Below, in pieces: positions 10,801 through 22,488 of a stretch of DNA of 64,000 nucleotides. Both the position numbers and the translations under genes were made by a program. The DNA is taken from NCBI RefSeq assembly GCF_037975245.1, contig NC_092563.1:41001-105000 (forward strand), given 5' to 3'. Below the pieces are notes generated by a model. That model was given only the letters and a program-made list of their open reading frames with translations, was not told where the DNA came from and ran no database searches. The stretch is from Apostichopus japonicus. Taxonomy: Eukaryota > Echinodermata > Holothuroidea > Aspidochirotida > Stichopodidae. How positions within the stretch are numbered: the first letter of the stretch is position 1; every line of letters starts with the position of its first letter.

Positions 10801-12408
10801 TTGCTAGATATATCGAGAAGCTTATTTCACGGCAGGGTTGTAAGTGATAGCGAAATGATCCATACTCTTAAAGTTATGTGCGCATTGTGCGATTTTGAAA
10901 GAGGTACGCAGTGTGATGCCAGCGAATTTTTCCTTAAGGGACCAATACAACTACTCTCGCATTTGCGTATGACAGACAAAATCCTTTTTACGATGGAAAC
11001 GAATTCAAAGTGTAGGTCGTGCAGTAGTGTAAAGATCAAAAAGGAAACAGGTTGTATGTTTCAGGTAGCCATATCTAACACAAGATTCGACACCACAATG
11101 AGTGACTTGATTTGTTGCAATTTTAACGCTGATTCTGCTTTTATCAATTGTGATATCTGTAAAAAAAATAAAACTTTTGATATCAGTAGGTCTTTAACCG
11201 TAATACCTCCAGTGCTCATAGTCCACTTGCTACGTTATAACTACGATAGCAAAAGTAAACAAATATTAAAGGACAGTAGCTTTGTAGAGATTGAAGAGTA
11301 TTTAGTTATCCCTACTAAGATATGCACCGTGTATGCTTTGTCTACTGTGGTTCAACACATTGGTGAGAGTACTGGTACTGGACATTACCAAACATTGTTT
11401 AAAACTTCGACAGGATGGGCAGTGGCAGACGACAATACAAGCCTGGGGTCGACATTGCATACAGTAACAGCTAATAACGCATACATATGTGTATACGAAA
11501 AGGTTGACAATGTTGACACACAAAATTCACCGACGACTCCAACACTGTCTAACTCAAGTTTCGTCACACAAACGCGCAAAACCCAGACCAAGGACGACAT
11601 GTACCACGAGAAAGTATGCAACCCTACTAGCACATCTGACCATACCACTGGACATTCACAGATAACTAAAGAAGGTAAACATGACAATCGCTCACCTGTT
11701 ATTGAGCAGGATCGATCAACGGAAAACATTGAGAAAAATATAGAATGTGCCGATGATATTATCGATTTGACGACGGAGGACGAGGTAGCCGAAGACCTAT
11801 TTGACCCACAACGACGACCCGTGACCAGGGGATTTGGCATTAACGTTATGGTGAACGACTTGAAGTTGCTGATGGAGCCGGACGGGTGGTTAAACGACAA
11901 TATCATTAACTTTTATCTTAATCTTTTATCAGAGGCAGCTCAGAAATCTTTAAACACAAAGGTATTCCCCTTCTCAACATTCTTTTTTTCTAGCCTGTTG
12001 AACGATGGGTACGACAAAGCTTATAGGTGGTGTAGCAATTCCGATATATTTCAGCAAGATTTCTTATTAATTCCCATAAATTCTGTTTCTCATTGGACTT
12101 TAGTGGTGGTGGATAACATTCAGCGCGAGGTTGTCTACTACGATTCTCTTAATAATACGAACAACAAAACACACCTCGACCATATCAAACAATTTTTATT
12201 GATCGCAAATACTGAGAGATCTCTTAATCTAGATGAATGGTGTTTTCGAATGAAAACTGACGCAGCCAAACAAGGAAACATGAGTGACTGCGGCGTATTT
12301 ACTTGCCTCTTTGCCGAAAGCGCAACGGGTTTGAATAAAGACGTCAAATGGAATGATATACCTTACGAGAGACGACGCATAGCGACAACAATACTTTCCC
12401 GTAGTTAG
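7879..12408 (+). CDS. Transposase fused to USP deubiquitinase and ULP1 SUMO protease
   Basis: The frame is open for 1509 codons; with exon 1 it predicts about 1553 residues. Below, residue 1 is the codon at 8008 and the first in-frame ATG is residue 21. An AT-hook-like KRGRP lies upstream at 7951-7965. Residues 88-136 form a C4HC3 PHD finger (C88, C90, C103, C106, H111, C114, C131, C136). Residues 289-324 look like a FLYWCH/WRKY-type zinc finger (C289, C294, H318, H324). The transposase core has D452 (WDATGG), D528 (NSDRAW), a C574/H577 motif and E773 (HSEQRMG), a DDE arrangement like that of MULE or KDZ transposases. Residues 886-1164 are a USP domain: Cys box QNLENNC with C898, zinc knuckles C1002/C1005 and C1048/C1051, GHY with H1126, and D1141/D1142. 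Residues 1249-1258 (DDIIDLTTED) fit a SUMO-interacting motif. Residues 1278-1466 are an ULP1 (C48) protease with H1362, D1379, Q1422 and C1428. All catalytic residues are present and nothing is frameshifted. The transposase superfamily is uncertain. Confidence 0.92.
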   Translation, partial: KESHEHFLERSPTRDFSQLKGGAHKRGRPACTEYAKISAAISSVRKKVTVTSSTSKAFWESVVMELGWSTKNLKRSVKVLRSIWCNNRGNIRLLVESGEGTTRTKPREKRKRKPVRFSSNWVDINMKRKYCTCQTYYDNKRQYIHCKQCDEWYHYSCMRIPSTVKSGFNVTFYCGIGKCNNGKYVFQLHHDKDGVKLKENLNSSEIVHQQPPTAKSSHECNDTNTDSCKNESTEVASRVSNKTLSVLSGSQANNDDYVIKQFPKKGTFSINADTYNTVLSKRRGRCLPTGEWQKYFVDGMSKINPYCVIMFKYHYLIDNNTSETIFRAKGYCKFADCSVSVLISMDRNFSCTVNFNGNMKHSMYDIHARPIRGLDRRLAGKTLSMGVKPMKVLLRNLSSKSSEVIASGNRNNCGRTLSVMQKISSESRSKERDDEDEIKSLLKKQQKYCLKYNHRGRVPGFIQQISVSPMYIICFTEGGLRVWHDMCRTDVVFWDATGGVLDRGHGKKQILYYELSVRNLTKGKSTLPVSILLSEDQSLPVIMNWLNVFRHKEKLLFGHSSISTPVQINSDRAWVFLLAAMHVFNNETYKQFLNRAWSILNGKLTHEDCNKTLPHACIGHFMKNCKDLTKKHYKKHYRFGMFCLSLLVNACSLKAFACIVYDISVVLSSQCASPLVSSCLKRLHQRITALSIEGNGQKDELSPLFVGNTDFASDNNSTNMSEDAFLSRMNSPFTEHFSKVIEKGRLDCRNSHYTGVPTGDDHNSYFCVTFLKEIQRILLPSAPLWSDMLPSSLHKWQVANGQPSSISFPRSIAHSEQRMGVLKQIQLGKRKFHRIDELVEELTKDSRGLEIIFSDAVKHFYKSADKRNTNLIREKWSRKRSHSQGSVYQKSPHKNVHEERNVLSNVNINEYTGGDMASECHNVYDNVVPMFTPLQNLENNCWFSSVLQSFIRIGSIDRCFRESTLSVSDSRLNTLLDISRSLFHGRVVSDSEMIHTLKVMCALCDFERGTQCDASEFFLKGPIQLLSHLRMTDKILFTMETNSKCRSCSSVKIKKETGCMFQVAISNTRFDTTMSDLICCNFNADSAFINCDICKKNKTFDISRSLTVIPPVLIVHLLRYNYDSKSKQILKDSSFVEIEEYLVIPTKICTVYALSTVVQHIGESTGTGHYQTLFKTSTGWAVADDNTSLGSTLHTVTANNAYICVYEKVDNVDTQNSPTTPTLSNSSFVTQTRKTQTKDDMYHEKVCNPTSTSDHTTGHSQITKEGKHDNRSPVIEQDRSTENIEKNIECADDIIDLTTEDEVAEDLFDPQRRPVTRGFGINVMVNDLKLLMEPDGWLNDNIINFYLNLLSEAAQKSLNTKVFPFSTFFFSSLLNDGYDKAYRWCSNSDIFQQDFLLIPINSVSHWTLVVVDNIQREVVYYDSLNNTNNKTHLDHIKQFLLIANTERSLNLDEWCFRMKTDAAKQGNMSDCGVFTCLFAESATGLNKDVKWNDIPYERRRIATTILSRS

Positions 12409-14490
12409 GAGCTTCCATGATCAATACATAAGAGGTCAAACTATAAACTAAGCATCTGCGCTATGTATACGGGAGCAACCCCTTGTAGTGTGTTGTATGT
12501 GTGGCCAGCGTTTGTAACCGAAAGAAAAACATCCGATTTGATTATCCCAAATGTAACTAAAACAAAACAATAATATCCCTTACATTCGATTATGACGGTA
12601 ATTTAATGGCAAAATTGTTTAACCTTATTTGGTCTATATAGTACCTTGTTTACTCTGATGTCAACTTTGCAACAAGCATCGTACATGTAAACACGCTGAA
12701 TTAATCATTTAAGTCCTGTGTATTTCTGCTGTAAAATTAACTTTATTCTTAAGATCGAAAATTACACTAAGAGAAACCGTATTAAAAGCTACAATGAGGT
12801 CTGCAAATATCAGCTGTCTTACAGGCAGGACTTCAGTTAAGACCGGTTTACTGGTCTAACCTGCAGGGTGGGTAGGAAAACATGTTTAAGAAGGTTTTCT
12901 TCATGCTAGTATAATGTTTATGGTAATTTGCTTTTCTCTTTTCACAAAGTATCTATCTTAACTATCTTCAAAGACTATAGTTCTTTGCGAGGAATAATAA
13001 CGATGGAAAAAAGAAGATCGTAGAATTTATGGAGGTGGTTTACATTCTGCATTTATTTCATTTTTGGACTGCCTTTGGGCCCTCCATCCTCATTCATCTT
13101 TCTGCACGGTTATTACATGGTATAATATCACAAAAAATACAACCAAAATGTTTGCTGTTTCTTAAATGTTATGCAATATTTGACATCGGAATTTTACAAC
13201 ACCCCGTGTCAGGTTAGATTTAGTAAACTTAAAAAAAAATACAGACACCCAAGTGTTTACACGTGCCATTTACGTGTGTGTCTAGATAATACAGAAAAAC
13301 AAAGGCTTTGATCAACAAATTTTATGTGAAACGAATATTTCCCATCATGCAATGCACTGCCGTGAAATGAATATGTTGAATATTTTTGTTATCTTCCTCA
13401 TCCAGCATGCTCCCGAGATGTGGTTTTAATAAGTATACCTGGATAGTTTGTGCCTGATTTTATGATGTGAGTATCCTCACAAGGTGTGCTACTTTAAATA
13501 ATGCAGAAAAAACAGCACCTAGAAGTTGAAACGAGTTTCATTTTGTGTAATGTACATAAAGCCAGAAACGTGCATGGCGTATGTGGCAAGAACTAATTAA
13601 AGTAGTTGTACATAAATGCAACTGTAGCAAGCTTATTATTTCGTCGACTGTATCTTTCTTGAGTGTATTTGAGTATGTCTTTTTCATTTCATTTTCTGTC
13701 TATTACAAAATTACTACAGAATCTCTTTCTTTTGGGAGGTTTTGAAAATTCACCTTTATGGATGTATTGTGCAACCCACCCCCCCCCCCCCTCCCACCTC
13801 GTTTTAAATTTACAGAAGAAAAATGACAAATGTAATCAACTACGACACTCATGCACTTCTAGACACCTACTTTAAAATGGAATGGGCTCAACATCCCCCA
13901 CCTCCGAAAGCATGTTTGAAAACTAATTTTCACAGTGTTGTCTTCTTTTCCCCGACGGCTGCCAATAGGATGGTGTATGCAGATTATGTAGAAGACCGGA
14001 GTAGTTCATTATGAAAGTTTTCACAACACTTTCACCGCATACATTTTGTATTAATGGTGTCATGAATTAATTTGTGCCAAGGCATCTCTAAAGAAAGTAT
14101 GTTAAATTAGTAGTTACTTTACTTTAATATAAAGTGCACTTAATAACAAAGTATTCTGAGTCTTAATTTACTTTAAAATACACTCATCAGATACGGAAAA
14201 ACATTTTACATATTCTGCGTAAATTTCTAATGATTTCATTAAATAGGAAATTGCTGTATGAAATAGCGCCCTCACTTAGAGGAAAAGTATTAAAATATAA
14301 ATTCGTAGATCAATAAACGACAAAGACGATTGGGGCAATTTTTACATCCACAGCTCTAGTTTTCAGGCAACTTCAAAGTTAAAGTGAACGGTTCCAATTA
14401 TCCAATTTCGGTTAAACGCTGATAACTCCACAACGGTTGGTGATAGTAATTTGTTAACCCGTTTCGAATAACTTATCTTTCAAACAACAT
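12409..14490. other. Non-coding spacer inside the element
   Basis: A+T-rich unique sequence between the fusion gene and the right array. Small open frames (13029-13217, 13663-14014) show no motif or splice context. A C-rich run is at 13779-13796. Presumed 3' UTR plus subterminal spacer. Confidence 0.5.
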
Positions 14491-14492
14491 AG

Positions 14493-17400
14493 TTAAGTCT
14501 CACAGCAATTATGGGGGCTGTCATTGTTAATGTTTCTGTTCTTTATTGTAGTATTTTTGCAATTAGCCGATGAGGGCGCTGCCGGAATCCGCCTGCTGCT
14601 GATAGTAGACCCCCTTCGATTGTCATGAAATGTCATGAAAACGAGAGAAAAATGTTCCTTAAATGCATTGAGAATGGTAATTTGATGGCACAAAAATGAC
14701 CACGGGGTTATATTGAGCGATTAATTGGGGTTGTCATTTTGGCCGTTTTCGCTCCTAGTGTAGTACTTTGCATGGATCGGATCAGGGCGCTGCCGGATCC
14801 GCCTGCTGCTGATAGTAGACCCCCTTCGATTGTCATGAAAAGTCATAAAAATAAAAGAATAGTGTCTCCTACATTCATTTATGATGGTCATTATGTGGCA
14901 CAAAAATTATCACGGGGTGATTGAGCAATTAATGGGGGTTGTCATTTTTGCTGTTTCGCTCTTTAGTGTAGTATTTTTGCAAAATAATCGATGAGGGCGC
15001 TGCCGGAATCCGCCTGCTGCTGATAGTAGACCCCTTTCGATTGTCATGAAATGTCATGAAAACGAGAGAATAATTTTCCTTAAATGCATTGAGAATGGTC
15101 ATTTGATGGCACAAAAATTACCACGGGGTTAAATTGAGCAATTAATTGGGGTTGTCATTTTGGCTGTTTTAGCTGTTTAGCGTAGTATTTTTGCAACTAG
15201 CTGATGAGGGCGCTGCAGGAATCCGCCTGCTGCTGATAGTAGACCCCCTTCGATTGTCATGAAAAGTCATGAAAACGAAAGAATAATGTCCTTTACGTTC
15301 ATTTATGATGGTCATTTGATGGCACAAAAATTATCACGGGGTTAAATTGAGCAATTAATGGGGGTTGTCATTTTTGCTTTTTTTCGCTCCTCAGTGTAGT
15401 ATTTTTGCATTAAGCCGATGAGGGCGCTGCCGGAATCCGCCTGCTGCTGATAGTAGACCCCCTTCGATCGTTATGAAAAGTCATGAAAACGAGGGAATTA
15501 TGTCCCTTAAATGCATAGAGAATGGTCATTTGATGGCACAAAAATTATCACGGGGTTAAATTGAGCAATTAATTGGGGTTGTCATTTTGGCTGTTTTCGC
15601 TGTTTAGTGTAGTACTTTGCATGGATCGGATGAGGGCGCTGCCGGAATCCGCCTGCTGCTGATAGTAGACCCCCTTCGATTGTTATGAAAAGTCATGAAA
15701 ACGAGAGAATTATGTCCCTGAAATGGATTGAGAATGGTCATTTGCTGGCACAAAAATTATCACGGGGTTAAATTGAGCAATTAATTGGGGTTGTCATTTT
15801 GGCTGTTTTTGCTCTTTAGTGTAGTATTTTTGCAACTAGCTGATGAGGGCGCTGTCGGAATGCGCCTGCTGCTGATAGTAGACCCCCTTCGATTGTCATG
15901 AAAAGTCATGAAAACGAAAGAATAATGTCCTTTACATTCATTTATGATGGTCATTTGATGGCACAAAAATTATCACGGGGTTAAATTAGACAATTAATGG
16001 GGGTTGCCATTATAGCTGTTTTCGCCCTTTAGTGTAGTATTTTTGCATTGAGCCGATGAGGGCGCTGCAGGAATCCGCCTGCTGCTGGTAGTAGACCCCC
16101 TTCGATTGTCAGAAAAGTCATGAAAATGAAAGAATGATGTCCCCTACATTCATTTATGATGGTCATTTGCTGGCACAAAAATTATCACGGGGTTAAATTG
16201 AGCAATTAATGGGGGTTGTCATTTTTGCTTTTTTTCGCTCCTCAGTGTAGTATTTTTGCATTAAGCCGATGAGGGCGCTGCCGGAATCCGCCTGCTGCTG
16301 ATAGTAGACCCCCTTCGATCGTTATGAAAAGTCATGAAAACGAGGGAATTATGTCCCTTAAATGCATAGAGAATGGTCATTTGATGGCACAAAAATTATC
16401 ACGGGGTTAAATTGAGCAATTAATTGGGGTTGTCATTTTGGCTGTTTTCGCTGTTTAGTGTATAATTTTTGCAACTAGCCGATGAGGGCATGCCGGAATG
16501 CGCCTGCTGCTGATAGTAGACCCCCCTCGATTGTCATGAAAAGTCATGAAAACGAAAGAATAATGTCCTTTACGTTCATTTATGATGGTCAATTGATGGC
16601 ACAAAAATTATCACGGGGTTAAATTGAGCAATTAATGGGGGTTGTCATTTTTGCTTTTTTTCGCTCTTTAATGTAGTATTTTTGCATTAAGCCGATGAGG
16701 GCGCTGCCGGAATGCGCCTGCTGCTGATAGTAGACCCCCTTCGATTGTCATGAAATGTCATGAAAACGAGAGAATAATGTCCCTTAAATGCACTGAGAAT
16801 GGTCATTTGATGGCACAAAAATTATCACGGGGTTAAATTGAGCAATTAATGGGGTTGTCATTTTAGCTGTTTTCGCTGTTTAGTGGAGTACTTTGCATGG
16901 ATCGGATGAGGGCGCTGCCGGAATCCGCCTGCTGCTGATAGTAGACCCCCTTCGATTGTTATGAAAAGTCATGAAAACGAGAGAATTATGTCCCTGAAAT
17001 GGATTGAGAATGGTCATTTGCTGGCACAAAAATTATCACGGGGTTAAATTGAGCAATTAATGGGGGTTGTCATTTTTGCTTTTTTTCGCTCTTTAATGTA
17101 GTATTTTTGCATTAAGCCGATGAGGGCGCTGCCGGAATGCGCCTGCTGCTGATAGTAGACCCCCTTCGATTGTCATGAAATGTCATGAAAACGAGAGAAT
17201 AATGTCCCTTAAATGCACTGAGAAAGGTCATTTGATGGCACAAAAATTATCACGGGGTTAAATTGAGCAATTAATTGGGGTTGTCATTTTGGCTGTTTTT
17301 GCTCTTTAGTGTAGTATTTTTGCAACTAGCTGATGAGGGCGCTGTCGGAATGCGCCTGCTGCTGATAGTAGACCCCCTTCGATTGTCATGAAAAGTCATG

Positions 17401-20105
17401 AAAACGAAAGAATAATGTCCTTTACATTCATTTATGATGGTCATTTGATGGCACAAAAATTATCACGGGGTTAAATTAGACAATTAATGGGGGTTGCCAT
17501 TATAGCTGTTTTCGCCCTTTAGTGTAGTATTTTTGCATTGAGCCGATGAGGGCGCTGCAGGAATCCGCCTGCTGCTGGTAGTAGACCCCCTTCGATTGTC
17601 AGAAAAGTCATGAAAATGAAAGAATGATGTCCCCTACATTCATTTATGATGGTCATTTGCTGGCACAAAAATTATCACGTGGTTAAATTGAGCAATTAAT
17701 GGGGGTTGTCATTTTTGCTTTTTTTCGCTCCTCAGTGTAGTATTTTTGCATTAAGCCGATGAGGGCGCTGCCGGAATCCGCCTGCTGCTGATAGTAGACC
17801 CCCTTCGATCGTTATGAAAAGTCATGAAAACGAGGGAATTATGTCCCTTAAATGCATAGAGAATGGTCATTTGATGGCACAAAAATTATCACGGGGTTAA
17901 ATTGAGCAATTAATTGGGGTTGTCATTTTGGCTGTTTTCGCTGTTTAGTGTATAATTTTTGCAACTAGCCGATGAGGGCATGCCGGAATGCGCCTGCTGC
18001 TGATAGTAGACCCCCCTCGATTGTCATGAAAAGTCATGAAAACGAAAGAATAATGTCCTTTACGTTCATTTATGATGGTCAATTGATGGCACAAAAATTA
18101 TCACGGGGTTAAATTGAGCAATTAATGGGGGTTGTCATTTTTGCTTTTTTTCGCTCTTTAATGTAGTATTTTTGCATTAAGCCGATGAGGGCGCTGCCGG
18201 AATGCGCCTGCTGCTGATAGTAGACCCCCTTCGATTGTCATGAAATGTCATGAAAACGAGAGAATAATGTCCCTTAAATGCACTGAGAAAGGTCATTTGA
18301 TGGCACAAAAATTATCACGGGGTTAAATTGAGCAATTAATTGGGGTTGTCATTTTGGCTGTTTTTGCTCTTTAGTGTAGTATTTTTGCAACTAGCTGATG
18401 AGGGCGCTGTCGGAATGCGCCTGCTGCTGATAGTAGACCCCCTTCGATTGTCATGAAAAGTCATGAAAACGAAAGAATAATGTCCTTTACATTCATTTAT
18501 GATGGTCATTTGATGGCACAAAAATTATCACGGGGTTAAATTAGACAATTAATGGGGGTTGCCATTATAGCTGTTTTCGCCCTTTAGTGTAGTATTTTTG
18601 CATTGAGCCGATGAGGGCGCTGCAGGAATCCGCCTGCTGCTGATAGTAGACCCCCTTCGATTGTCAGAAAAGTCATGAAAATGAAAGAATGATGTCCCCT
18701 ACATTCATTTATGATGGTCATTTGCTGGCACAAAAATTATCACGGGGTTAAATTGAGCAATTAATGGGGGTTGTCATTTTTGCTTTTTTTCGCTCCTCAG
18801 TGTAGTATTTTTGCATTAAGCCGATGAGGGCGCTGCCGGAATCCGCCTGCTGCTGATAGTAGACCCCCTTCGATCGTTATTAAAAGTCATGAAAACGAGG
18901 GAATTATGTCCCTTAAATGCATAGAGAATGGTCATTTGATGGCACAAAAATTATCACGGGGTTAAATTGAGCAATTAATGGGGGTTGTCATTTTGGCTGT
19001 TTTTGCTCTTTAGTGTAGTATTTTTGCAACTAGCTGATGATGGCGCTGCCGGAATCCGCCTGCTGCTGATAGTAGACCCCCTTCGATTGTCATGAAATGT
19101 CATGAAAACGAGAGAATAATGTCCCTTAAATGCATTGAGAAAGGTCATTTGATGGCACAAAAATTATCACGGGGTTAAATTGAGCAATTAATTGGGGTTG
19201 TCATTTTGGCTGTTTTCGCTCTTTAGTGTAGTATTTTTTTGCAAGTAGGAATTGAGGGCGCTGCCGGAATCCGCCTGCTGCTGATAGTAGACCCCCTTCG
19301 ATTGTCATGAAAAGTCATGAAAAAGAAAGAGTAGTGTCCCCTACAGTCATTTATGATGGTCATTTGATGGCACAAAAATTATCACGGGGTTAAATTGAGC
19401 AATTAATTGGGGTTGTCATTTTGGCTGTTTTCGCTGTTTAGTGTATAATTTTTGCAACTAGCCGATGAGGGCGCTGCCGGAATGCGTCTACTGCTGATAG
19501 TAGACCCCCTTCGATTGTCATGAAAAGTCATGAAAACGAAAGAATAATGTCCTTTACATTCATTTATGATGGTCATTAGATGGCACAAAAATTATCACGG
19601 GGTTAAATTGAGCAATTAATGGGGGTTGCCATTATAGCTGTTTTCGCCCTTTAGTGTAGTATTTTTGCATTGAGCCGATGAGGGCGCTGCCGGAATCCGC
19701 CTGCTGCTGATAGTAGACCCCCTTCGATTGTCATGAAAAGTCATGAAAAGGAAAGAATAATGTCCCCTACATTCATTTATGATGGTCATTTGATGGCACA
19801 AAAATTATCACGGGGTTAAATTGAGCAATTAATGGGGGTTGTCATTTTTGCTGTTTTCGCTCTTTAGTGTAGTATTTTTGCATTAAGCTGATGAGGGCGC
19901 TGCCGGAATCCGCCTGCTGCTGATAGTAGACCCACTTCGATTGTCATGAAAACTCAACAATACTAAAGAAAAATGTGCCTTGCTTACTGATATATGATGG
20001 TCATTTAATTAGACAAAATTGTGATACTGTTTGATTTACTTAGCAATTATTGGAAGTGCACAGTTTTTGCTGTTCTGCTTAATTCGGGTAGTATTAAGGT
20101 TTGTA
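14493..20105 (-). repeat. Right arm: inverted tandem array of 213-bp units
   Basis: About 26 units of the left-array repeat in reverse complement (landmark GGCACAAAAATTATCACGGGGTT). Blocks are duplicated within the array: the unit at 15781-15966 recurs identically at 17271-17456 (1490 bp, seven units) and at 18336-18521 (a further 1065 bp, five units), which indicates recent expansion by unequal exchange or replication slippage. Units beyond about 19930 are increasingly degraded, mirroring the outer end of the left array. Confidence 0.95.
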
Positions 20106-20442
20106 TTGAATCATTCGTGAAAAAAGTCCCCTCCCCACCCCTTCTCCACCTTGTCAATCATGTGTACGCCAGTATTGAGAATTGTAATTTGAATTGTTTG
20201 GACAATCAACGCACTTGCATAAATAGAAAACACGTTAACGTGGACTCTTCCAAGTGTTACTGTATGCTATCCTATATTACCCACTTTGCCTTCATCATTC
20301 ACATGGTTTGTCACGTTACTGCCAGGTGACCGCATTATACCTACTTTAGAGTATAATTTGCTGTTTGCTAGCTCTGTCGGCCAGGTTCAGTCCGGTATTT
20401 CTTTGCATTTCGCAACAACAGTATCACCGCCATACAACGGTA

Positions 20443-22066
20443 GTCACCTGACCCACTTTGTCGATGAGAAGACGCACATATATGGGCGGCCATTTGGGAA
20501 AAAAAGATACAAAGATGAAACAGGAGACAAACAGACAAGAAGATGAAAAGGAACAATAATAAGAATGTAGATACACGACATGACTGTGCGAACTATATTA
20601 AAGTTCGCCCCACGATTGAAAGTTTCCCCGTAAAACAATACGAACTGTGGGACATAATCAAAACGAACACTGGGACAGAATCAAAACAAACATTGGGACA
20701 GGATCAAAATGAACAGCGTCCCCTGTGGGCACAATGAAAACAGGACGATTAGCCCACACAGTTACTGACCTTGTGAAGCACGGTGCAGCGTGGTTGACAA
20801 GGGCGGCGGAAGCACTTTTAATCTGGGGGGGCACCAACGTCGAAGGGCACTTTGCAGAAATTCGATTGGACTGATGCAGCCTGATATTTAGTACCCTTTA
20901 TAACTCTTATTGTATTATCTTATTTGCGTATACACATCACTCCATCATCGCTACCCCCCACCCCTCAAGGAAACAATGCATACTAGCACTAAAATATCTA
21001 ATGTGCAACTTGGGAAACAAGGAAAAAGACAAAATGAGGTGAAATCATTATAAAGTCCAAGTCCCTGCACACGCGATCGATACATGCATGAAAGCAAATG
21101 AAATATGTGAAAATACTGAAAGAAAAATAATTTTCTATGTTTTTTAAATGGTTAAAGTGATATTATTATGATCATTATTATTGTAACGACTTTGCCAATA
21201 ATTCTAACCAATTTGGAAGGGTTATAACACGGCAAATGATTGTATGTTATTGGCATGCGATGTAATAACCAACGCATGCCTATTTGCTATGCACATTAAG
21301 ATGTTGAACGCGCGCGTAGCGCGCGAAAAATTTTGGTAATATTTTTCGGGCAAGTCGTTACAGCCCCCCCCCCCCCCCAATAAATTGGGCTTCTACGCCT
21401 GTGGTAGTTAACATTTAAAACTTCCCGAAATATTTCATTCGCCGTGGGTTTCGCTTTGTAAACTCTTTTTTTATTTTGAAATTTTTATGTAGAAAAAGGG
21501 CACATTTTTAACCTGAGGAAAAGTGGGGGGGCACGTGCCCCCTGTGCCCCCCCGGTTCCGCCGCCCTTGGTGGTTGAGCAGAAGTGTTGTGCATACAAGA
21601 TATAGTAACTACATTTCGTAATATAACAAGGTCAAGGTAACCAAAACAGCGGCCTCTGTCACTTTTAGTTCCAAGGCGTTCGTTCGTTTCACGTAAACGT
21701 TCGTTTTGATTTCGAGCCAATGTCCTTTGGATTATGTTACATCTTCGTTTTTATGAATGAGGATTGATCTTTTTGTTCTCATAAGTGGATCAATTTGTCT
21801 TCCCGGTGTTCCTTCTTTATCCTTCGGTTGCATGTGTTTGATATGTTTCGCTACATGGTTGTCTTTTATTTTAATTTTATGTGCAGCCTTTCACAATTTT
21901 TACATTGGTATTACATACGTTTGTTTCATTTTGCATATTTCTTCTTTTCAATTTTCTTTCTTGTTTATTTGTTGCATCGTTGTAATTTTTGCCCAATTGG
22001 CCGCCCATAAACACACATACAGAAAAACCCCTATGGATGGTCATGTGACCACTGAACTAAAATTTA
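20443..22066. mobile_element. Foldback-like element with imperfect inverted arms
   Basis: The left arm around 20445-20740 and the right arm around 21660-22066 are related in inverted orientation. Shared blocks include ATGGGCGGCCATTTGGGAAA (left, 20480s) against TTTGCCCAATTGGCCGCCCAT (right, 21985-22008), flanking GTCACCTGAC against GTCATGTGAC, and tandem ATCAAAACGAACACTGGGAC-like repeats matched by GTTCGTTTTGATTTCGAGCC on the right. A hAT-like element (20798-21569) is inserted inside. Superfamily and exact ends are not determined. Confidence 0.55.
20798..21569. mobile_element. hAT-like non-autonomous element, copy 1
   Basis: Terminal inverted repeats CAAGGGCGGCGGAA at the left and TTCCGCCGCCCTTG at the right are perfect. 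The flanks carry an 8-bp target-site duplication, GTGGTTGA, at 20790-20797 and 21570-21577. Eight-base duplications and ends beginning CA are hAT features. No transposase frame is present, so it would depend on a source element elsewhere. The interior contains the module GAACGCGCGCGTAGCGCGCG, also found near 24080 and 29075. Confidence 0.85.
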
Positions 22067-22488
22067 CTTCGCGCAAATGAAATCATCGAATATAAGATGA
22101 CCTGGAGGGATCACTCTCAGTACGAAAGCATACCAATCATGGAGGTCCATGTGACGTGCTCCCCTATGCTTTTTACATATTATTTATCTGGGCATTTATT
22201 TAAATTTGAGAATAATTATATAGGTTTGGGTGATAACGTTGATTATATATTTTACGTTGGGCGTCTCATGAAAAGCTTGATCAGTATGGACCCTGGCTAC
22301 CATTCGAATATCTACTGTCAGAGTTGTGTAGATTCCTTACGTCGGTCATATGTAGGCGCTTGTTTACGTGCAAAAACGGCAAGGAGACATGCGTTGCTAA
22401 GGAGCAACGAATCCTGTGGCCGTGTCTATGTACATTTGTGTACATTCCTGATAAGCTGTCTGCGTTTCAACTGCGCCCTTACCGAAGT

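Noticed and set aside
14493-19801. The same 61-residue frames on the minus strand of the right array, or a CRISPR-like array
   Set aside because: The unit is 213 bp and conserved throughout, with no short repeat plus unique spacer pattern. The host is eukaryotic.
20021-20329. 102-codon open frame beyond the right array
   Set aside because: Its first half is degraded array repeat; no conserved domain is visible.
21757-22080. 107-codon hydrophobic open frame
   Set aside because: It lies in the T-rich right arm of the foldback-like element, and the hydrophobicity follows from base composition.
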